Part shown: piece by piece, positions 38,972-47,064 of the stretch
Layout of the letters: every line of letters starts with the position of its first letter
Numbering within the stretch: the stretch's first letter is position 1
Virus record (IMG/VR): IMGVR_UViG_3300035670_000285
Location: 1-53,088 of that record
Source: a virus
Length of the DNA stretch: 53,088 bases
Direction: 5' to 3' (one strand)
Program-made: the position numbers and the translations under genes
The notes under the pieces: model-generated
Databases searched by the model: none
What the model was told of the DNA's origin: nothing
What the model saw: the letters and a program-made list of their open reading frames with translations, nothing else

Positions 38972-39187
38972 ATGAAGTTTAAAGCAAACGAAATAAAAGC
39001 CTCTAGCCTTAAAGTAGGGGTTAAGTATGTTCTCGGAACACCAATGGGGAAATTAAACGAAAAAGATATTGTAGAAGTTAAAAGCATTACTGCTTTTGGT
39101 AATGATATTCAAATAAATTTAGAAAATCAAAACGGAGTTAAGGATTTTATTATATTAGATAGAAGTGACGATATTAAATTAGTTTAA
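38972..39187 (+). CDS. Small beta-type protein, 71 aa
   Basis: Regular alternation of hydrophobic and charged residues (L-K-V-G-V-K-Y-V-L-G, I-V-E-V-K-S-I, I-Q-I-N-L-E-N) predicts one small beta barrel. No match recalled. Followed by a 56-base gap before the exonuclease gene containing a weak host-type promoter look-alike (TTTG 39194-39197, 20 bases, TATAGTTA). Confidence 0.6.
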   Translation: MKFKANEIKASSLKVGVKYVLGTPMGKLNEKDIVEVKSITAFGNDIQINLENQNGVKDFIILDRSDDIKLV

Positions 39188-39243
39188 GATAAATTTGGAT
39201 AACCAAAATATTGTTCGTATAGTTACTGTTAAACAATCTCATT

Positions 39244-40002
39244 ATGAGTAAAATAAAAAAGAAAAGGCTATTTTTTGATATAGAAACTAGCCCCAACATT
39301 GGTTTTTTCTGGCAGTCTGGATATAAACTAAGCGTACCTTATAGTAATATTATTAAAGAAAGAGCGATTATTTGCATCTGCTATAAATGGGAAGGTGAAA
39401 ATAAAGTATATTCTTTAAATTGGGATGAAAACCAAGATGATAAAGTAATGCTAGAAACATTTATGAGCATTGCTAATGAAGCTCATGAAATGGTAGGACA
39501 TAATGGTGATAGATTTGATTTACCTTGGATTAGAACACGCTGTTTATTCCACAGAATACCTACATTCCCTAGCTACACCACAATAGATACACTAAAACAA
39601 GCACGTTCTAAATTTAAATTTAATAGTAATCGTTTAGATTATATTGCTAATTATTTAGGCGTTGGTGGTAAAACAGAAACTGGATTTGATTTATGGAAAG
39701 ATATCGTATTAAAAAACGATAAAACTGCTTTAAAGAAAATGATAGAGTATTGCAAAAATGATGTTGCGATACTTGAAAAAGTATACCAAGAACTTTCTAA
39801 CTACATTCCACATAAAACACATTATGGAGCTTTATTAAATGATGATAAATGCTCATGCCCTGAATGTGGTTCAACTGATTTAAGATTCTCACAAAAACGC
39901 TACACAGCAACTGGAATGGCAAGAATTCAATTACAATGTAACAGTTGCCATAAGTACCACACAGTATCTAACAGAACTTATGAATCTAGTGTAGCGGAAT
40001 AG
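39244..40002 (+). CDS. DnaQ-type 3'-5' exonuclease with zinc ribbon, 252 aa
   Basis: Exo motifs: F-D12-I-E14-T-S-P (Exo I), G-H-N-G-D-R-F-D-L-P-W-I (Exo II) and Y-C-K-N-D-V-A-I-L (Exo III, Asp). The order and spacing fit stand-alone DEDD-type exonucleases (YprB/RNase H-like). A C-terminal Cys4 zinc ribbon (C-S-C-P-E-C-G, then C-N-S-C-H) is an addition not found in classical DnaQ. Role: single-strand DNA or RNA trimming in phage DNA metabolism. Confidence 0.82.
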   Translation: MSKIKKKRLFFDIETSPNIGFFWQSGYKLSVPYSNIIKERAIICICYKWEGENKVYSLNWDENQDDKVMLETFMSIANEAHEMVGHNGDRFDLPWIRTRCLFHRIPTFPSYTTIDTLKQARSKFKFNSNRLDYIANYLGVGGKTETGFDLWKDIVLKNDKTALKKMIEYCKNDVAILEKVYQELSNYIPHKTHYGALLNDDKCSCPECGSTDLRFSQKRYTATGMARIQLQCNSCHKYHTVSNRTYESSVAE

Positions 40003-40013
40003 TAACCTAACAC

Positions 40014-40022
40014 ATATTTATA
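40014..40022 (+). promoter_or_regulatory. Candidate late promoter motif (ATATTTATA)
   Basis: Copy 11, three bases before ATG 40026. Confidence 0.5.
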
Positions 40023-40025
40023 TAC

Positions 40026-40385
40026 ATGAAACTAAGCGAGTTTAGGAAAAGTCTTATCCTTGAAGTAAAAAAACTCATCAGGGAACAGGCTATTCCTATT
40101 AGTCGAGCTGATTTAGTTGATCTAATTAAAGCTACAGACCCTCGCAATTCAGGTAAAGGTGAATTCTTTACTGTAACATTTGTTAAAAGAACAGATGGTA
40201 CTACTAGAGTATTAAATGGTAGATTAGGTGTTAGACGTTATTTGAGAGGTGGAAATTTATCTTATGATGCTGCTGAAAAAGAATTATTACCTGTTTATGA
40301 TACTAAGAAAGCAGAATATAGAATGATTAACCTACGTAGCATACTCTCAGCTAAAGTAGGTGGTAAAGAGTATATTGTAAAATAA
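40026..40385 (+). CDS. Small SH3-like phage protein, 119 aa
   Basis: The sequence F-T-V-T-F-V-K-R-T-D-G-T-T-R (47-60), then G-V-R-R-Y-L-R-G-G, and Y-R-M-I-N-L-R-S-I (98-106) matches a small conserved phage family with an SH3-like barrel. It starts M-K-L-S-E-F-R-K-S-L-I-L-E, a tag-like helix with I-L-E at 11-13. Its function in other phages is unknown. Late-type motif immediately before it. Confidence 0.62.
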   Translation: MKLSEFRKSLILEVKKLIREQAIPISRADLVDLIKATDPRNSGKGEFFTVTFVKRTDGTTRVLNGRLGVRRYLRGGNLSYDAAEKELLPVYDTKKAEYRMINLRSILSAKVGGKEYIVK

Positions 40386-40406
40386 AAATTAAAAATAATA
40401 ACTAAA

Positions 40407-40862
40407 ATGTCAAAGCAATTTATTTCCGAAGCACAAAGAATGCAAAAACTAGCTGGCATGCCAATCAATGAAATGGCCCTCCCAGAAATGGCTCGTACAG
40501 CAGGTACTGGTAATGCTATTACAATTACTGAAAAAGGTGAAGAAATTTTAAAACAAGCTAAAGCTACAGGATCTGTTCCTGAAGGTATCAAAGCTAGACA
40601 ATTAGAAATTTTAGTATTCTTGAAAAAAGCTAAGAATGAAGGTAAAAGAGTACAAAAAGTTGACTATGCTAAAGAAAAAGGAGTAGAACAACCACAAGTA
40701 AATGCTCTATTCAATGACTTATCAGTTAAAGAATTAGTAGCTGCTGAAGGATATACTTCAAAGCAACAAGAACCAAAATCGTCTAGACCAAAAGTTGATA
40801 CTGATGCTATCATGTCTCAATTGGATGATTTGGATATTGAAGAATCAATGAGTGAAGAATAA
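40407..40862 (+). CDS. Winged-helix-like small protein, 151 aa
   Basis: The N-terminus F-I-S-E-A-Q-R-M-Q-K-L-A-G-M-P-I-N-E is a helical leader typical of internal phage proteins of Bacteroidota phages (from memory) and carries an I-N-E site. P-E-M-A-R followed by I-L-V-F-L-K-K, Q-P-Q-V-N-A-L-F-N-D-L and K-E-L-V-A-A-E-G looks like a winged helix. The same E-M-A-R-anchored module occurs in the protein at 43642. Acidic tail. A strong terminator follows. Confidence 0.58.
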   Translation: MSKQFISEAQRMQKLAGMPINEMALPEMARTAGTGNAITITEKGEEILKQAKATGSVPEGIKARQLEILVFLKKAKNEGKRVQKVDYAKEKGVEQPQVNALFNDLSVKELVAAEGYTSKQQEPKSSRPKVDTDAIMSQLDDLDIEESMSEE

Positions 40863-40925
40863 ACATATAGACTAGATTCATAGCCTAGTCGCTTCGCAAG
40901 AAGTTTTTACTGTATAAAAGCAGCT

Positions 40926-40957
40926 GTGGCGCACATTATGTGCGCCACTTTTTTTTT
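40926..40957 (+). terminator. Strong rho-independent terminator
   Basis: GTGGCGCACA (40926-40935) pairs perfectly with TGTGCGCCAC (40939-40948) around TTA, followed by nine T's. Two smaller hairpins precede it: GACTAG with CTAGTC at about 40869-40889, and CTTC-GCAA-GAAG-TTTTT at about 40891-40907. It ends the upstream operon. Confidence 0.92.
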
Positions 40958-40959
40958 GC

Positions 40960-40991
40960 TTTGGGGAAACCAAATAAAAATAGTAATTTTA
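40960..40991 (+). promoter_or_regulatory. Host-type promoter for the FAD dehydrogenase gene
   Basis: TTTG (40960-40963), 20 bases, TAATTTTA (40984-40991), starting two bases after the T run of a strong terminator. This terminator-promoter pair isolates the downstream gene, as in moron cassettes. Confidence 0.55.
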
Positions 40992-41009
40992 AAAATATAA
41001 TAAATCTAT

Positions 41010-42347
41010 ATGGACAAAAGAATCGTAATTGTAGGAGCAGGCGTAGCTGGTATCAACGCGGCAACTAAACTTGTAGATAATGGATACCCTGGAGAGTTAA
41101 TTACTATTATTGACAAGGGTAATGATCCACATCACCGTAGACCTGAAGAAGTAATGACAGGTATGCTAGGTGCTGGTGGATGGTCTGATGGCAAATTAAC
41201 TTATCACACAGCAATTGGAGGTCAATTATCAAAATATTGCGGTGAAGAAAAAGCAATGGAATTAATGGACCAAGTAATCCAAAATTTTAGACGCTTCCAC
41301 CCTAAACCAGAGGAAATTTTTATGTCTAATCCACAGGAGGAACCTGAATTTATTAAACCACACTTTGGCCTAAGAATGTTCCCAGTATGGCATATTGGCT
41401 CTAATTATTTACATGAAATTGCTAAGGCATGGTATCAATATCTAGTTGATAAAGGTGTTGTATTCCATTGGAATACTGATGTTTATAAAATCAACTTCAA
41501 AGAAAATATTGTACAGCTTCGTAAACTTAATTCCCATTTAGTAGCAGTATCTTATGATAATTTAATATTTGCTGTAGGAAAATCAGGCATTGATTTTGCA
41601 CAAAAACTATCTAATGACTACCACTTACCTACTGAACCTAAATCAGTACAAATTGGAGTTCGTTTTGAAGCACCACAAAAATACTTCCAAAAATTAATTG
41701 ACGTGTCCTATGATTTTAAGCTTTATCAGAAATTTGATAACGTTTCTCTTCGTAGTTTTTGTACTAACAATAACGCTGCTTATGTGGCTGTTGAGCAAAC
41801 TTATGGTGATATTAGTTATAATGGCCACGCGAAAAAGGGGGAAGAATTCAGGAACGATATGACCAATTTTGGTATATTGATGGAAATTAAGGGTATTGAA
41901 GATCCATTTAAATGGAGTAGAGATGTAGTTAACCGACTCCAAGTTGATGATCACGGAGGTATATTTTATAGTCCTGATGAAAATCGTTTACCTTCACTTA
42001 CATCTGAAGGGGCTCCTGTTAAATCTTTTAAAGTAAATAACTTAGGATTATTTAAATATGCTTTAGAAGAATATGCTGATTATATAATCAATTTTATTGA
42101 TAACATGAATGAAATATTTCAATTTGGTAATGATTATGGTTTTTATGCCCCTGAAGTAAAATATCTATCACCTGAGCCTTTAGTTAATTATCATGATTTG
42201 TCACTAACAACATTCCCTGATGTACACTTTGTAGGTGATGCATTAAGTGCTCGTGGCATTACAGTTTCAGGTGCACATGGTATTTATGTAGCTGAAGCAA
42301 TTATTAGAAAAGAAATACTTATTGATTTAATGAGCACAGGTAATTAA
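41010..42347 (+). CDS. FAD-dependent dehydrogenase (COG2509-like), 445 aa
   Basis: R-I-V-I-V-G-A-G-V-A-G-I-N-A-A at 4-18 is a Rossmann dinucleotide-binding motif. G-A-G-G-W-S-D-G-K-L-T-Y (about 52-63) and H-F-V-G-D-A-L-S-A-R-G-I-T-V-S-G-A (near 410-426, second FAD motif) match uncharacterised FAD dehydrogenases of the COG2509 type. Full family length. Unusual cargo for a phage; substrate unknown. It is insulated by a terminator and its own host-type promoter, so it can be expressed early or alone. Gained cargo seems likely, although base composition is like its neighbours. Confidence 0.75.
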   Translation: MDKRIVIVGAGVAGINAATKLVDNGYPGELITIIDKGNDPHHRRPEEVMTGMLGAGGWSDGKLTYHTAIGGQLSKYCGEEKAMELMDQVIQNFRRFHPKPEEIFMSNPQEEPEFIKPHFGLRMFPVWHIGSNYLHEIAKAWYQYLVDKGVVFHWNTDVYKINFKENIVQLRKLNSHLVAVSYDNLIFAVGKSGIDFAQKLSNDYHLPTEPKSVQIGVRFEAPQKYFQKLIDVSYDFKLYQKFDNVSLRSFCTNNNAAYVAVEQTYGDISYNGHAKKGEEFRNDMTNFGILMEIKGIEDPFKWSRDVVNRLQVDDHGGIFYSPDENRLPSLTSEGAPVKSFKVNNLGLFKYALEEYADYIINFIDNMNEIFQFGNDYGFYAPEVKYLSPEPLVNYHDLSLTTFPDVHFVGDALSARGITVSGAHGIYVAEAIIRKEILIDLMSTGN

Positions 42348-42348
42348 A

Positions 42349-42380
42349 TTTGGGGCACTAAACTTATAATTATACCTTTA
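42349..42380 (+). promoter_or_regulatory. Host-type promoter for the genes from 42385
   Basis: TTTG (42349-42352), 20 bases, TACCTTTA (42373-42380). TTTGGGG also occurs in the promoter at 40960. Only four bases separate it from ATG 42385, so translation would be nearly leaderless. Confidence 0.45.
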
Positions 42381-42384
42381 TAGT

Positions 42385-42660
42385 ATGGAAGAAAGAAGAG
42401 GTAGACCAAAAGAAATAATACAAGGACCTGCTCCACGTAAATTTACTCGTGTATACGAAGATGAAACTACTATTGAAACGTGGAAATTTGATTTAGATAA
42501 ATTCAATAAAGGTCCTATTGAGGTAGATATCAAATATAAAGCTGGCGCTGAAAAAAAGCTAAAACAACAAGCTAAAGAAGTTAGACAGCAAAAGAAGATA
42601 GCAAAACAAATGAAAAAAATAAATGAAAGACAAAATGGAAAAAGTAGTAAAAACAACTGA
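42385..42660 (+). CDS. Small basic protein, 91 aa
   Basis: Highly charged: an N-terminal E-E-R-R-G-R-P-K-E-I, a short beta stretch (T-I-E-T-W-K-F-D-L-D-K-F) and a Lys/Gln-rich helical tail (K-K-L-K-Q-Q-A-K-E-V-R-Q-Q-K-K-I). No family. Overlaps the next gene by 26 bases. Confidence 0.55.
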   Translation: MEERRGRPKEIIQGPAPRKFTRVYEDETTIETWKFDLDKFNKGPIEVDIKYKAGAEKKLKQQAKEVRQQKKIAKQMKKINERQNGKSSKNN

Positions 42661-42916
42661 TGGACACACTTTATTTTTATTTCAAACAACACGCTTAGGT
42701 CATGATGTTATGGACAAAAATGACCCTAAAGCAAATGAAAAAATCTGGGTACTTCATAGTACTGAAGGACCAGCATTGATAACTCCAAACAATAAAAAAG
42801 AATATTATTTCTTTGGAATATATCAAGGCAACAATTCAGAAGTACTTAAAGATCTAAAACGCCACCACACAGGATTACCACCAGCTAAAAACCCATTATT
42901 TAAAACTCGCTTATAA
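42635..42916 (+). CDS. Small unknown protein, 93 aa
   Basis: I start it at ATG 42635 (M-E-K-V-V-K-T-T-D-G-H-T-L-F-L-F); 42623 is also possible. A compact alpha/beta protein with the phrase K-I-W-V-L-H-S-T-E-G-P-A-L-I and the end G-L-P-P-A-K-N-P-L-F-K-T, which resembles a small conserved family of T4-like marine phages. Function unknown. Overlaps the next gene at TAATG. Confidence 0.58.
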   Translation: MEKVVKTTDGHTLFLFQTTRLGHDVMDKNDPKANEKIWVLHSTEGPALITPNNKKEYYFFGIYQGNNSEVLKDLKRHHTGLPPAKNPLFKTRL

Positions 42917-43089
42917 TGAGAAATTATTTTGATTATTGGTACAAACGTACACTAAAAGACGGTCTTAAAGCAATAAAAACAATTATTGGCCTAGGACTAT
43001 CAGTTGGATTAGGATATGAAGTTAGTTTACCAATTGGGATTATGTTTTTTGGTTGGGTATTAACTGAATCATTAATTGAAAAAAATTAA
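42916..43089 (+). CDS. Small membrane protein, 57 aa
   Basis: TAATG overlap with the preceding gene. A basic start (R-N-Y-F-D-Y-W-Y-K-R) is followed by two hydrophobic segments (A-I-K-T-I-I-G-L-G-L-S-V-G-L-G, 19-33, and P-I-G-I-M-F-F-G-W-V-L, 39-49). Likely membrane-inserted. It ends one base before the kinase ATG. A holin role is possible but unproven. Confidence 0.55.
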   Translation: MRNYFDYWYKRTLKDGLKAIKTIIGLGLSVGLGYEVSLPIGIMFFGWVLTESLIEKN

Positions 43090-43090
43090 T

Positions 43091-43621
43091 ATGAAGATAG
43101 GATTTGCAGGAACAATGAGTGTAGGTAAAACCACATTAGTAAAAGCACTAAGTGAATTACCTCAATTCAAAGATTATTATATAGCTACTGAACGTAGTAA
43201 ATATTTAAGTGATTTAGGAATTCCATTAAATACTGACTCTACTACTCCCGGCCAAATTATATTTTTGGCCGAGAGAGCTAGTGAGGTATTACGTGAAAAC
43301 GTATTAACTGATCGTACTATATGGGATGTATGTGCTTTTACTAAAAACGCATTATCAATAAGTGAACTTAATAAAACAATACTAGTAGATGCTGCTATGT
43401 TATTGAAAGATCAATATGATTTTGTATTTTATGTTGATCCTCGTGGTGTATCTGTTGAAGATAATGGTGTGAGAACAACAGATTTAGCATATAGAGTTAA
43501 AATTGATAATACTATACGCGAACTACTCAACGAATATCCGCCACATCGTTTAATAGAAATCGAAGGAACGACAGAAGAACGTATCAAATCCATATTAGAA
43601 ACAATAAATAAATATTTATAG
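43091..43621 (+). CDS. P-loop nucleotide/kinase-like protein, 176 aa
   Basis: Start ATG 43091; an upstream TTG is poor. Walker A G7-T-M-S-V-G12-K13-T14-T. A-T-E-R-S-K-Y-L, D-R-T-I-W-D-V-C-A-F (DR-type Walker B/lid) and F-V-F-Y-V-D-P follow. It matches small NTPases of the AAA_28/NadR-kinase type that phosphorylate nucleosides or ribosylnicotinamide. Substrate undecided. One base after the small membrane protein gene. Confidence 0.75.
   Translation: MKIGFAGTMSVGKTTLVKALSELPQFKDYYIATERSKYLSDLGIPLNTDSTTPGQIIFLAERASEVLRENVLTDRTIWDVCAFTKNALSISELNKTILVDAAMLLKDQYDFVFYVDPRGVSVEDNGVRTTDLAYRVKIDNTIRELLNEYPPHRLIEIEGTTEERIKSILETINKYL
43612..43621 (+). promoter_or_regulatory. Candidate late promoter motif (ATATTTATAG)
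   Basis: Copy 12, 20 bases before ATG 43642, overlapping the preceding stop codon. Confidence 0.45.
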
Positions 43622-43641
43622 CAGACACAAACTATACACAA

Positions 43642-44727
43642 ATGAAAAAAAGCGAATTAAAAGAATATATTAAAGCACAAATCCGTGAAAAATTATATGC
43701 TGGACCTAGCTCAGTAACAGCTGCTAAAACGGATCCTGATTATGGAAGATTAAAACCACAAGATAAAACTGATATTGAAAAAACACTCAAAACAGGTGGT
43801 TCAGTTGAATTAGAAGAAATGGCTCGTCAAGCCACTGTAGTTAAAATTGATCCTGATTTTAGAGAAAAAGCTAAAGAGATTAAGACAGGTGGTCCTATTA
43901 GTCCTGTAAAACTAAAAGACGTATTGGATTTCCTTGAAGGAAAAACAGAAACAACTGGTCCTGCAATAGCTGCTGGTGTTGGATTTCCTGGTAAAATGCC
44001 TCGCATATATCCTATATATAAAGCATTATTAGATGTGGGTGCTCTTACTGGTACTTCAAATGAAAAAACAGAAGAAATTCCTAACACACCAGAAAATGAA
44101 GAAGCAGCAGAACTTTTCTATAGTGATGTTTATGATAAATCAAGTGCTGAACCTGAAGAAGATGAGTTTGAAAAAGAACCAGAAATGGGAAGCGTTGAAA
44201 AGTCTTCTGCATCTACATTAGACGCAACTACTCAAAAAGCAACTGAATTTACTCTTGATAATGGAGATTTGATTCAATCTGTAATTAAAGCTTATAAAGA
44301 TTCACGTATTCGTCTTGGTTCTCTTCGTGAAGAAGAAGGTGATCTAAGTGCTGCTGATTATAAAAAAGCATTAAAACAAAGTAAAGAAGCTGGTGTAGAA
44401 CGTTTACAAGTAAAACTTAATAGTTTAGTTGATAAAATATCAAATCTAGAACCTGAAGTTCAAGATAAAGTATTAAAAATACTTGATTACAAATTCAAAT
44501 CAGTAAATGCCAATAAATTAACAGATGTTATTGCTAAAAAGTTAGGAAGAACCCTTGAACCTACTAATATTGATACTGAAGAAGATGAAATTATTGATTT
44601 AGATGATGAAGAAATCAATGAAGACTCAGGAGTAGAAGATGTTAATTACGGAGATAAATTTAGCGATTATGAAAATGTGTATGAAGCATTAGCAAACGCT
44701 TTAAATGAAATAACAAAAAAGAGATAA
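43642..44727 (+). CDS. Tagged scaffold-like/internal protein, 361 aa
   Basis: M-K-K-S-E-L-K-E-Y-I-K-A-Q-I-R-E (1-16) is the second tag type, with I-R-E at 14-16. An E-E-M-A-R-Q-A-T segment at 58-65 and the 40 residues after it align with the winged-helix-like module of the protein at 40407. The middle and C-terminal parts are very acidic (E-P-E-E-D-E-F-E-K-E-P, T-E-E-D-E-I-I-D-L-D-D-E-E), as in head core or scaffold proteins. Functional role is inference. Confidence 0.55.
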   Translation: MKKSELKEYIKAQIREKLYAGPSSVTAAKTDPDYGRLKPQDKTDIEKTLKTGGSVELEEMARQATVVKIDPDFREKAKEIKTGGPISPVKLKDVLDFLEGKTETTGPAIAAGVGFPGKMPRIYPIYKALLDVGALTGTSNEKTEEIPNTPENEEAAELFYSDVYDKSSAEPEEDEFEKEPEMGSVEKSSASTLDATTQKATEFTLDNGDLIQSVIKAYKDSRIRLGSLREEEGDLSAADYKKALKQSKEAGVERLQVKLNSLVDKISNLEPEVQDKVLKILDYKFKSVNANKLTDVIAKKLGRTLEPTNIDTEEDEIIDLDDEEINEDSGVEDVNYGDKFSDYENVYEALANALNEITKKR

Positions 44728-45399
44728 ATGAAAAAATTAGTTTTACCGTTAGTTATTGTAGTTTTATTAGCTTGGATTTTTGTAAATAAATGTAATGATA
44801 ATAGTTTGTTTGTTGAATTTAGAGCTACACAAGACAGTTTAAATTATATTGTTGATTCTTTAAAAGAAGATAATCATCAAAAAGATTTACAAATAGGTGC
44901 TTTAGAAGAATTAGATTATGATTTGCAAAATCAATTAGATAAAGCTAAAGCTAAAGTTATTATTGTAACTAAGTGGGTTGATTCATCTAAAGGCAAAATT
45001 GACACATACTCTGAGACAGAACTTATTACCTCATTCAACAACCGATACCCAGAAGACACAATTACTAATCCTCTTCCACTAGCACAACCCGTACTTGTAG
45101 CTGCTGCTAAAGACTTAGTTGAATTAGATGGAGCTAAACAAACATTAGTAATAAAAGATAGTATTATTGCATTAAATGAAGAAAGAATATTTGTTAAAGA
45201 TAGCACTATAATGAAATTTGAAGAAAAAAATTCTAATAATAAAATTGTAATTGCTTTACGTGAAAAACAAATTAAAGATTGGCAAGATCAATATAGTCAA
45301 CTTCAAGCACAAAATAAGAAGTTAAAACTTAGAATGCAATTGACTAAAGTTGGTGCTGGTTTAGCAATAGGTGGATTAACATTTTTATTAGTTAAATAA
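44728..45399 (+). CDS. Coiled-coil protein with membrane helices at both ends, 223 aa
   Basis: N-terminal hydrophobic helix (L-V-L-P-L-V-I-V-V-L-L-A-W-I-F-V, 4-19), long heptad coiled coil (33-80, 150-205), and C-terminal hydrophobic helix (G-A-G-L-A-I-G-G-L-T-F-L-L-V, 209-222). No lipobox: the residue before the only early Cys is Lys. Double-anchored coiled coils resemble spanins (which join inner and outer membranes), but a classical u-spanin needs a lipobox. Followed by a terminator. A spanin or membrane-bound structural protein. Confidence 0.55.
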   Translation: MKKLVLPLVIVVLLAWIFVNKCNDNSLFVEFRATQDSLNYIVDSLKEDNHQKDLQIGALEELDYDLQNQLDKAKAKVIIVTKWVDSSKGKIDTYSETELITSFNNRYPEDTITNPLPLAQPVLVAAAKDLVELDGAKQTLVIKDSIIALNEERIFVKDSTIMKFEEKNSNNKIVIALREKQIKDWQDQYSQLQAQNKKLKLRMQLTKVGAGLAIGGLTFLLVK

Positions 45400-45421
45400 T
45401 ATTCTTGCATTCCCATACAAT

Positions 45422-45453
45422 GAGCTCAATCATAAAGATTGAGCTCTTTTTTT
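45422..45453 (+). terminator. Strong rho-independent terminator
   Basis: GAGCTCAATC (45422-45431) pairs perfectly with GATTGAGCTC (45437-45446) around ATAAA, followed by seven T's. It separates the accessory block from the terminase-portal operon. Confidence 0.93.
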
Positions 45454-45458
45454 AGTTA

Positions 45459-45468
45459 TATATTTATA
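45459..45468 (+). promoter_or_regulatory. Candidate late promoter motif (TATATTTATA)
   Basis: Copy 13, 13 bases before the terminase ATG 45482 and just after the terminator. Confidence 0.58.
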
Positions 45469-45481
45469 TATAAACGCATTA

Positions 45482-47062
45482 ATGAGCGATCAAAATATTA
45501 AAGACATAATCAAGCAGGAATACATTAAATGTATGACTGATCCTGCCCATTTTATGAAAAAATATTGTATGATTCAACACCCAACTAGGGGCCGCATACA
45601 ATTTAATTTATATCCATTCCAAGAAAAAGTATTATACCAATTCCAAAAAAACAATTACAATATAGTACTTAAATCACGCCAGTTAGGTATCTCCACTCTT
45701 GTAGCTGGTTTTTCTTTATGGATGATGTTATTCCATAAAGATAAAAACGTGTTGTGTATCGCAACTAAACAAGATACAGCTAAAAATATGGTTACTAAGG
45801 TAAGATTTATGTATGATAATCTACCTTCATGGTTAAAAGGTGCTGAGAAACCTTTGGAGAACAACAAACTTTTACTTAAATTGGCAAATGGTTCTCAAGT
45901 AAAAGCAGTTTCAGCAGCAGGTGATGCTGGTAGATCTGAAGCTGTATCTTTGCTTATAATAGATGAGGCCGCGTTCATTGACAGTATTCATGAGATATTT
46001 GCTTCTGCTCAACAAACGTTAGCTACGGGTGGTGGTTGTATTGCATTATCTACTCCTAACGGTACGGGTAATTGGTTCCATCAAACATGGCAGAAAGCAG
46101 AAATTGGAGATAATTCATTTGTGCCTATTAGGTTGCCTTGGAGTGTACATCCTGAAAGAGATCAAAGCTGGAGGGATAGACAAGACAATGATCTAGGAAT
46201 TAGAATGGCTGCTCAAGAGTGTGATTGCGATTTTGCAACATCAGGAGATACAGTATTTGAACCAGAAATTATAGGTTGGTTTGAAGCTAATTTAATGGAA
46301 CCTCTTGAAAAGAGAGGAGTAGACGGCAACTTATGGATCTGGGAACAACCAAATTATAATAAAAGTTACTTAGTAGTAGCCGACGTAGCTAGAGGAGATG
46401 GTAAAGATTATTCTGCATGCCATGTCTTTGATGTTGAATCTGCAGCGCAAGTAGCAGAATATAGAGGTCAAATTGGTACTCGTGATTTTGGACATATGTT
46501 AGTTGGTTTAGCAGCAGAATACAATGATGCTCTACTATCAATAGAAAATGCTAACGTAGGTTGGGATACAGTACAAACAGCAATTGATAGGGGATATAGA
46601 AATTTATATTATTCCCCAAAACAAGATGCAATGACATCTGATCAATGGGCTAGACGATATGAAAATGACGCTAATTTAGTAGCTGGTTTTACAACATCTG
46701 TAAAAACTAGACCACTAATGATTGAAAAATTTAGAGAATATGCTCATGAAAAATCATGTGTTATACGCTCAAAACGATTAATAGAAGAAATGAAGGTTTT
46801 TATTTGGAAAAATAGTAAAGCACAAGCTCAAGATGGATATAATGATGATTTAGTAATGTCATTCTCTATGGGCTTGTACCTACGCGATACTGCATTAAGA
46901 TTTAGAAAAAGTAATATAGAACAAGATAGAGCAATAATGTCTGGATTTTCAATTGACAGAGGACAAATAAACTCATATAATGCTTTTGGTAATGGACAAC
47001 CAAACCCATATAAAATGCCTACAGACCACGGTTCTGAGGATATTAGTTGGTTATTAGGATAA
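45482..47062 (+). CDS. terL: Large terminase subunit gp17, 526 aa
   Basis: ATPase: a deviant Walker A, K64-S-R-Q-L-G-I-S-T72, where T4 gp17 has S-R-Q-L-G-K-T-T; Walker B L-L-I-I-D161-E162-A-A-F; coupling motif S-T-P-N-G (190-194). Nuclease: V-A-D301-V-A-R-G-D306-G-K-D309-Y. Both domains are complete; T4 gp17 is 610 aa. It packages DNA into the prohead through the portal and cuts the concatemer. Small terminase is not visible in the window. Fifteen bases before the portal start. Confidence 0.93.
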   Translation: MSDQNIKDIIKQEYIKCMTDPAHFMKKYCMIQHPTRGRIQFNLYPFQEKVLYQFQKNNYNIVLKSRQLGISTLVAGFSLWMMLFHKDKNVLCIATKQDTAKNMVTKVRFMYDNLPSWLKGAEKPLENNKLLLKLANGSQVKAVSAAGDAGRSEAVSLLIIDEAAFIDSIHEIFASAQQTLATGGGCIALSTPNGTGNWFHQTWQKAEIGDNSFVPIRLPWSVHPERDQSWRDRQDNDLGIRMAAQECDCDFATSGDTVFEPEIIGWFEANLMEPLEKRGVDGNLWIWEQPNYNKSYLVVADVARGDGKDYSACHVFDVESAAQVAEYRGQIGTRDFGHMLVGLAAEYNDALLSIENANVGWDTVQTAIDRGYRNLYYSPKQDAMTSDQWARRYENDANLVAGFTTSVKTRPLMIEKFREYAHEKSCVIRSKRLIEEMKVFIWKNSKAQAQDGYNDDLVMSFSMGLYLRDTALRFRKSNIEQDRAIMSGFSIDRGQINSYNAFGNGQPNPYKMPTDHGSEDISWLLG

Positions 47063-47064
47063 AA

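Noticed and set aside
39194-39225. Host-type promoter before the exonuclease gene
   Set aside because: TTTG and spacing fit, but TATAGTTA misses the TTT core of the -7 box; kept only as a note in the neighbouring gene entry.
44728-44800. Lipoprotein signal (u-spanin) in the coiled-coil protein
   Set aside because: The early Cys is preceded by N-K, not by a small residue as a lipobox requires.
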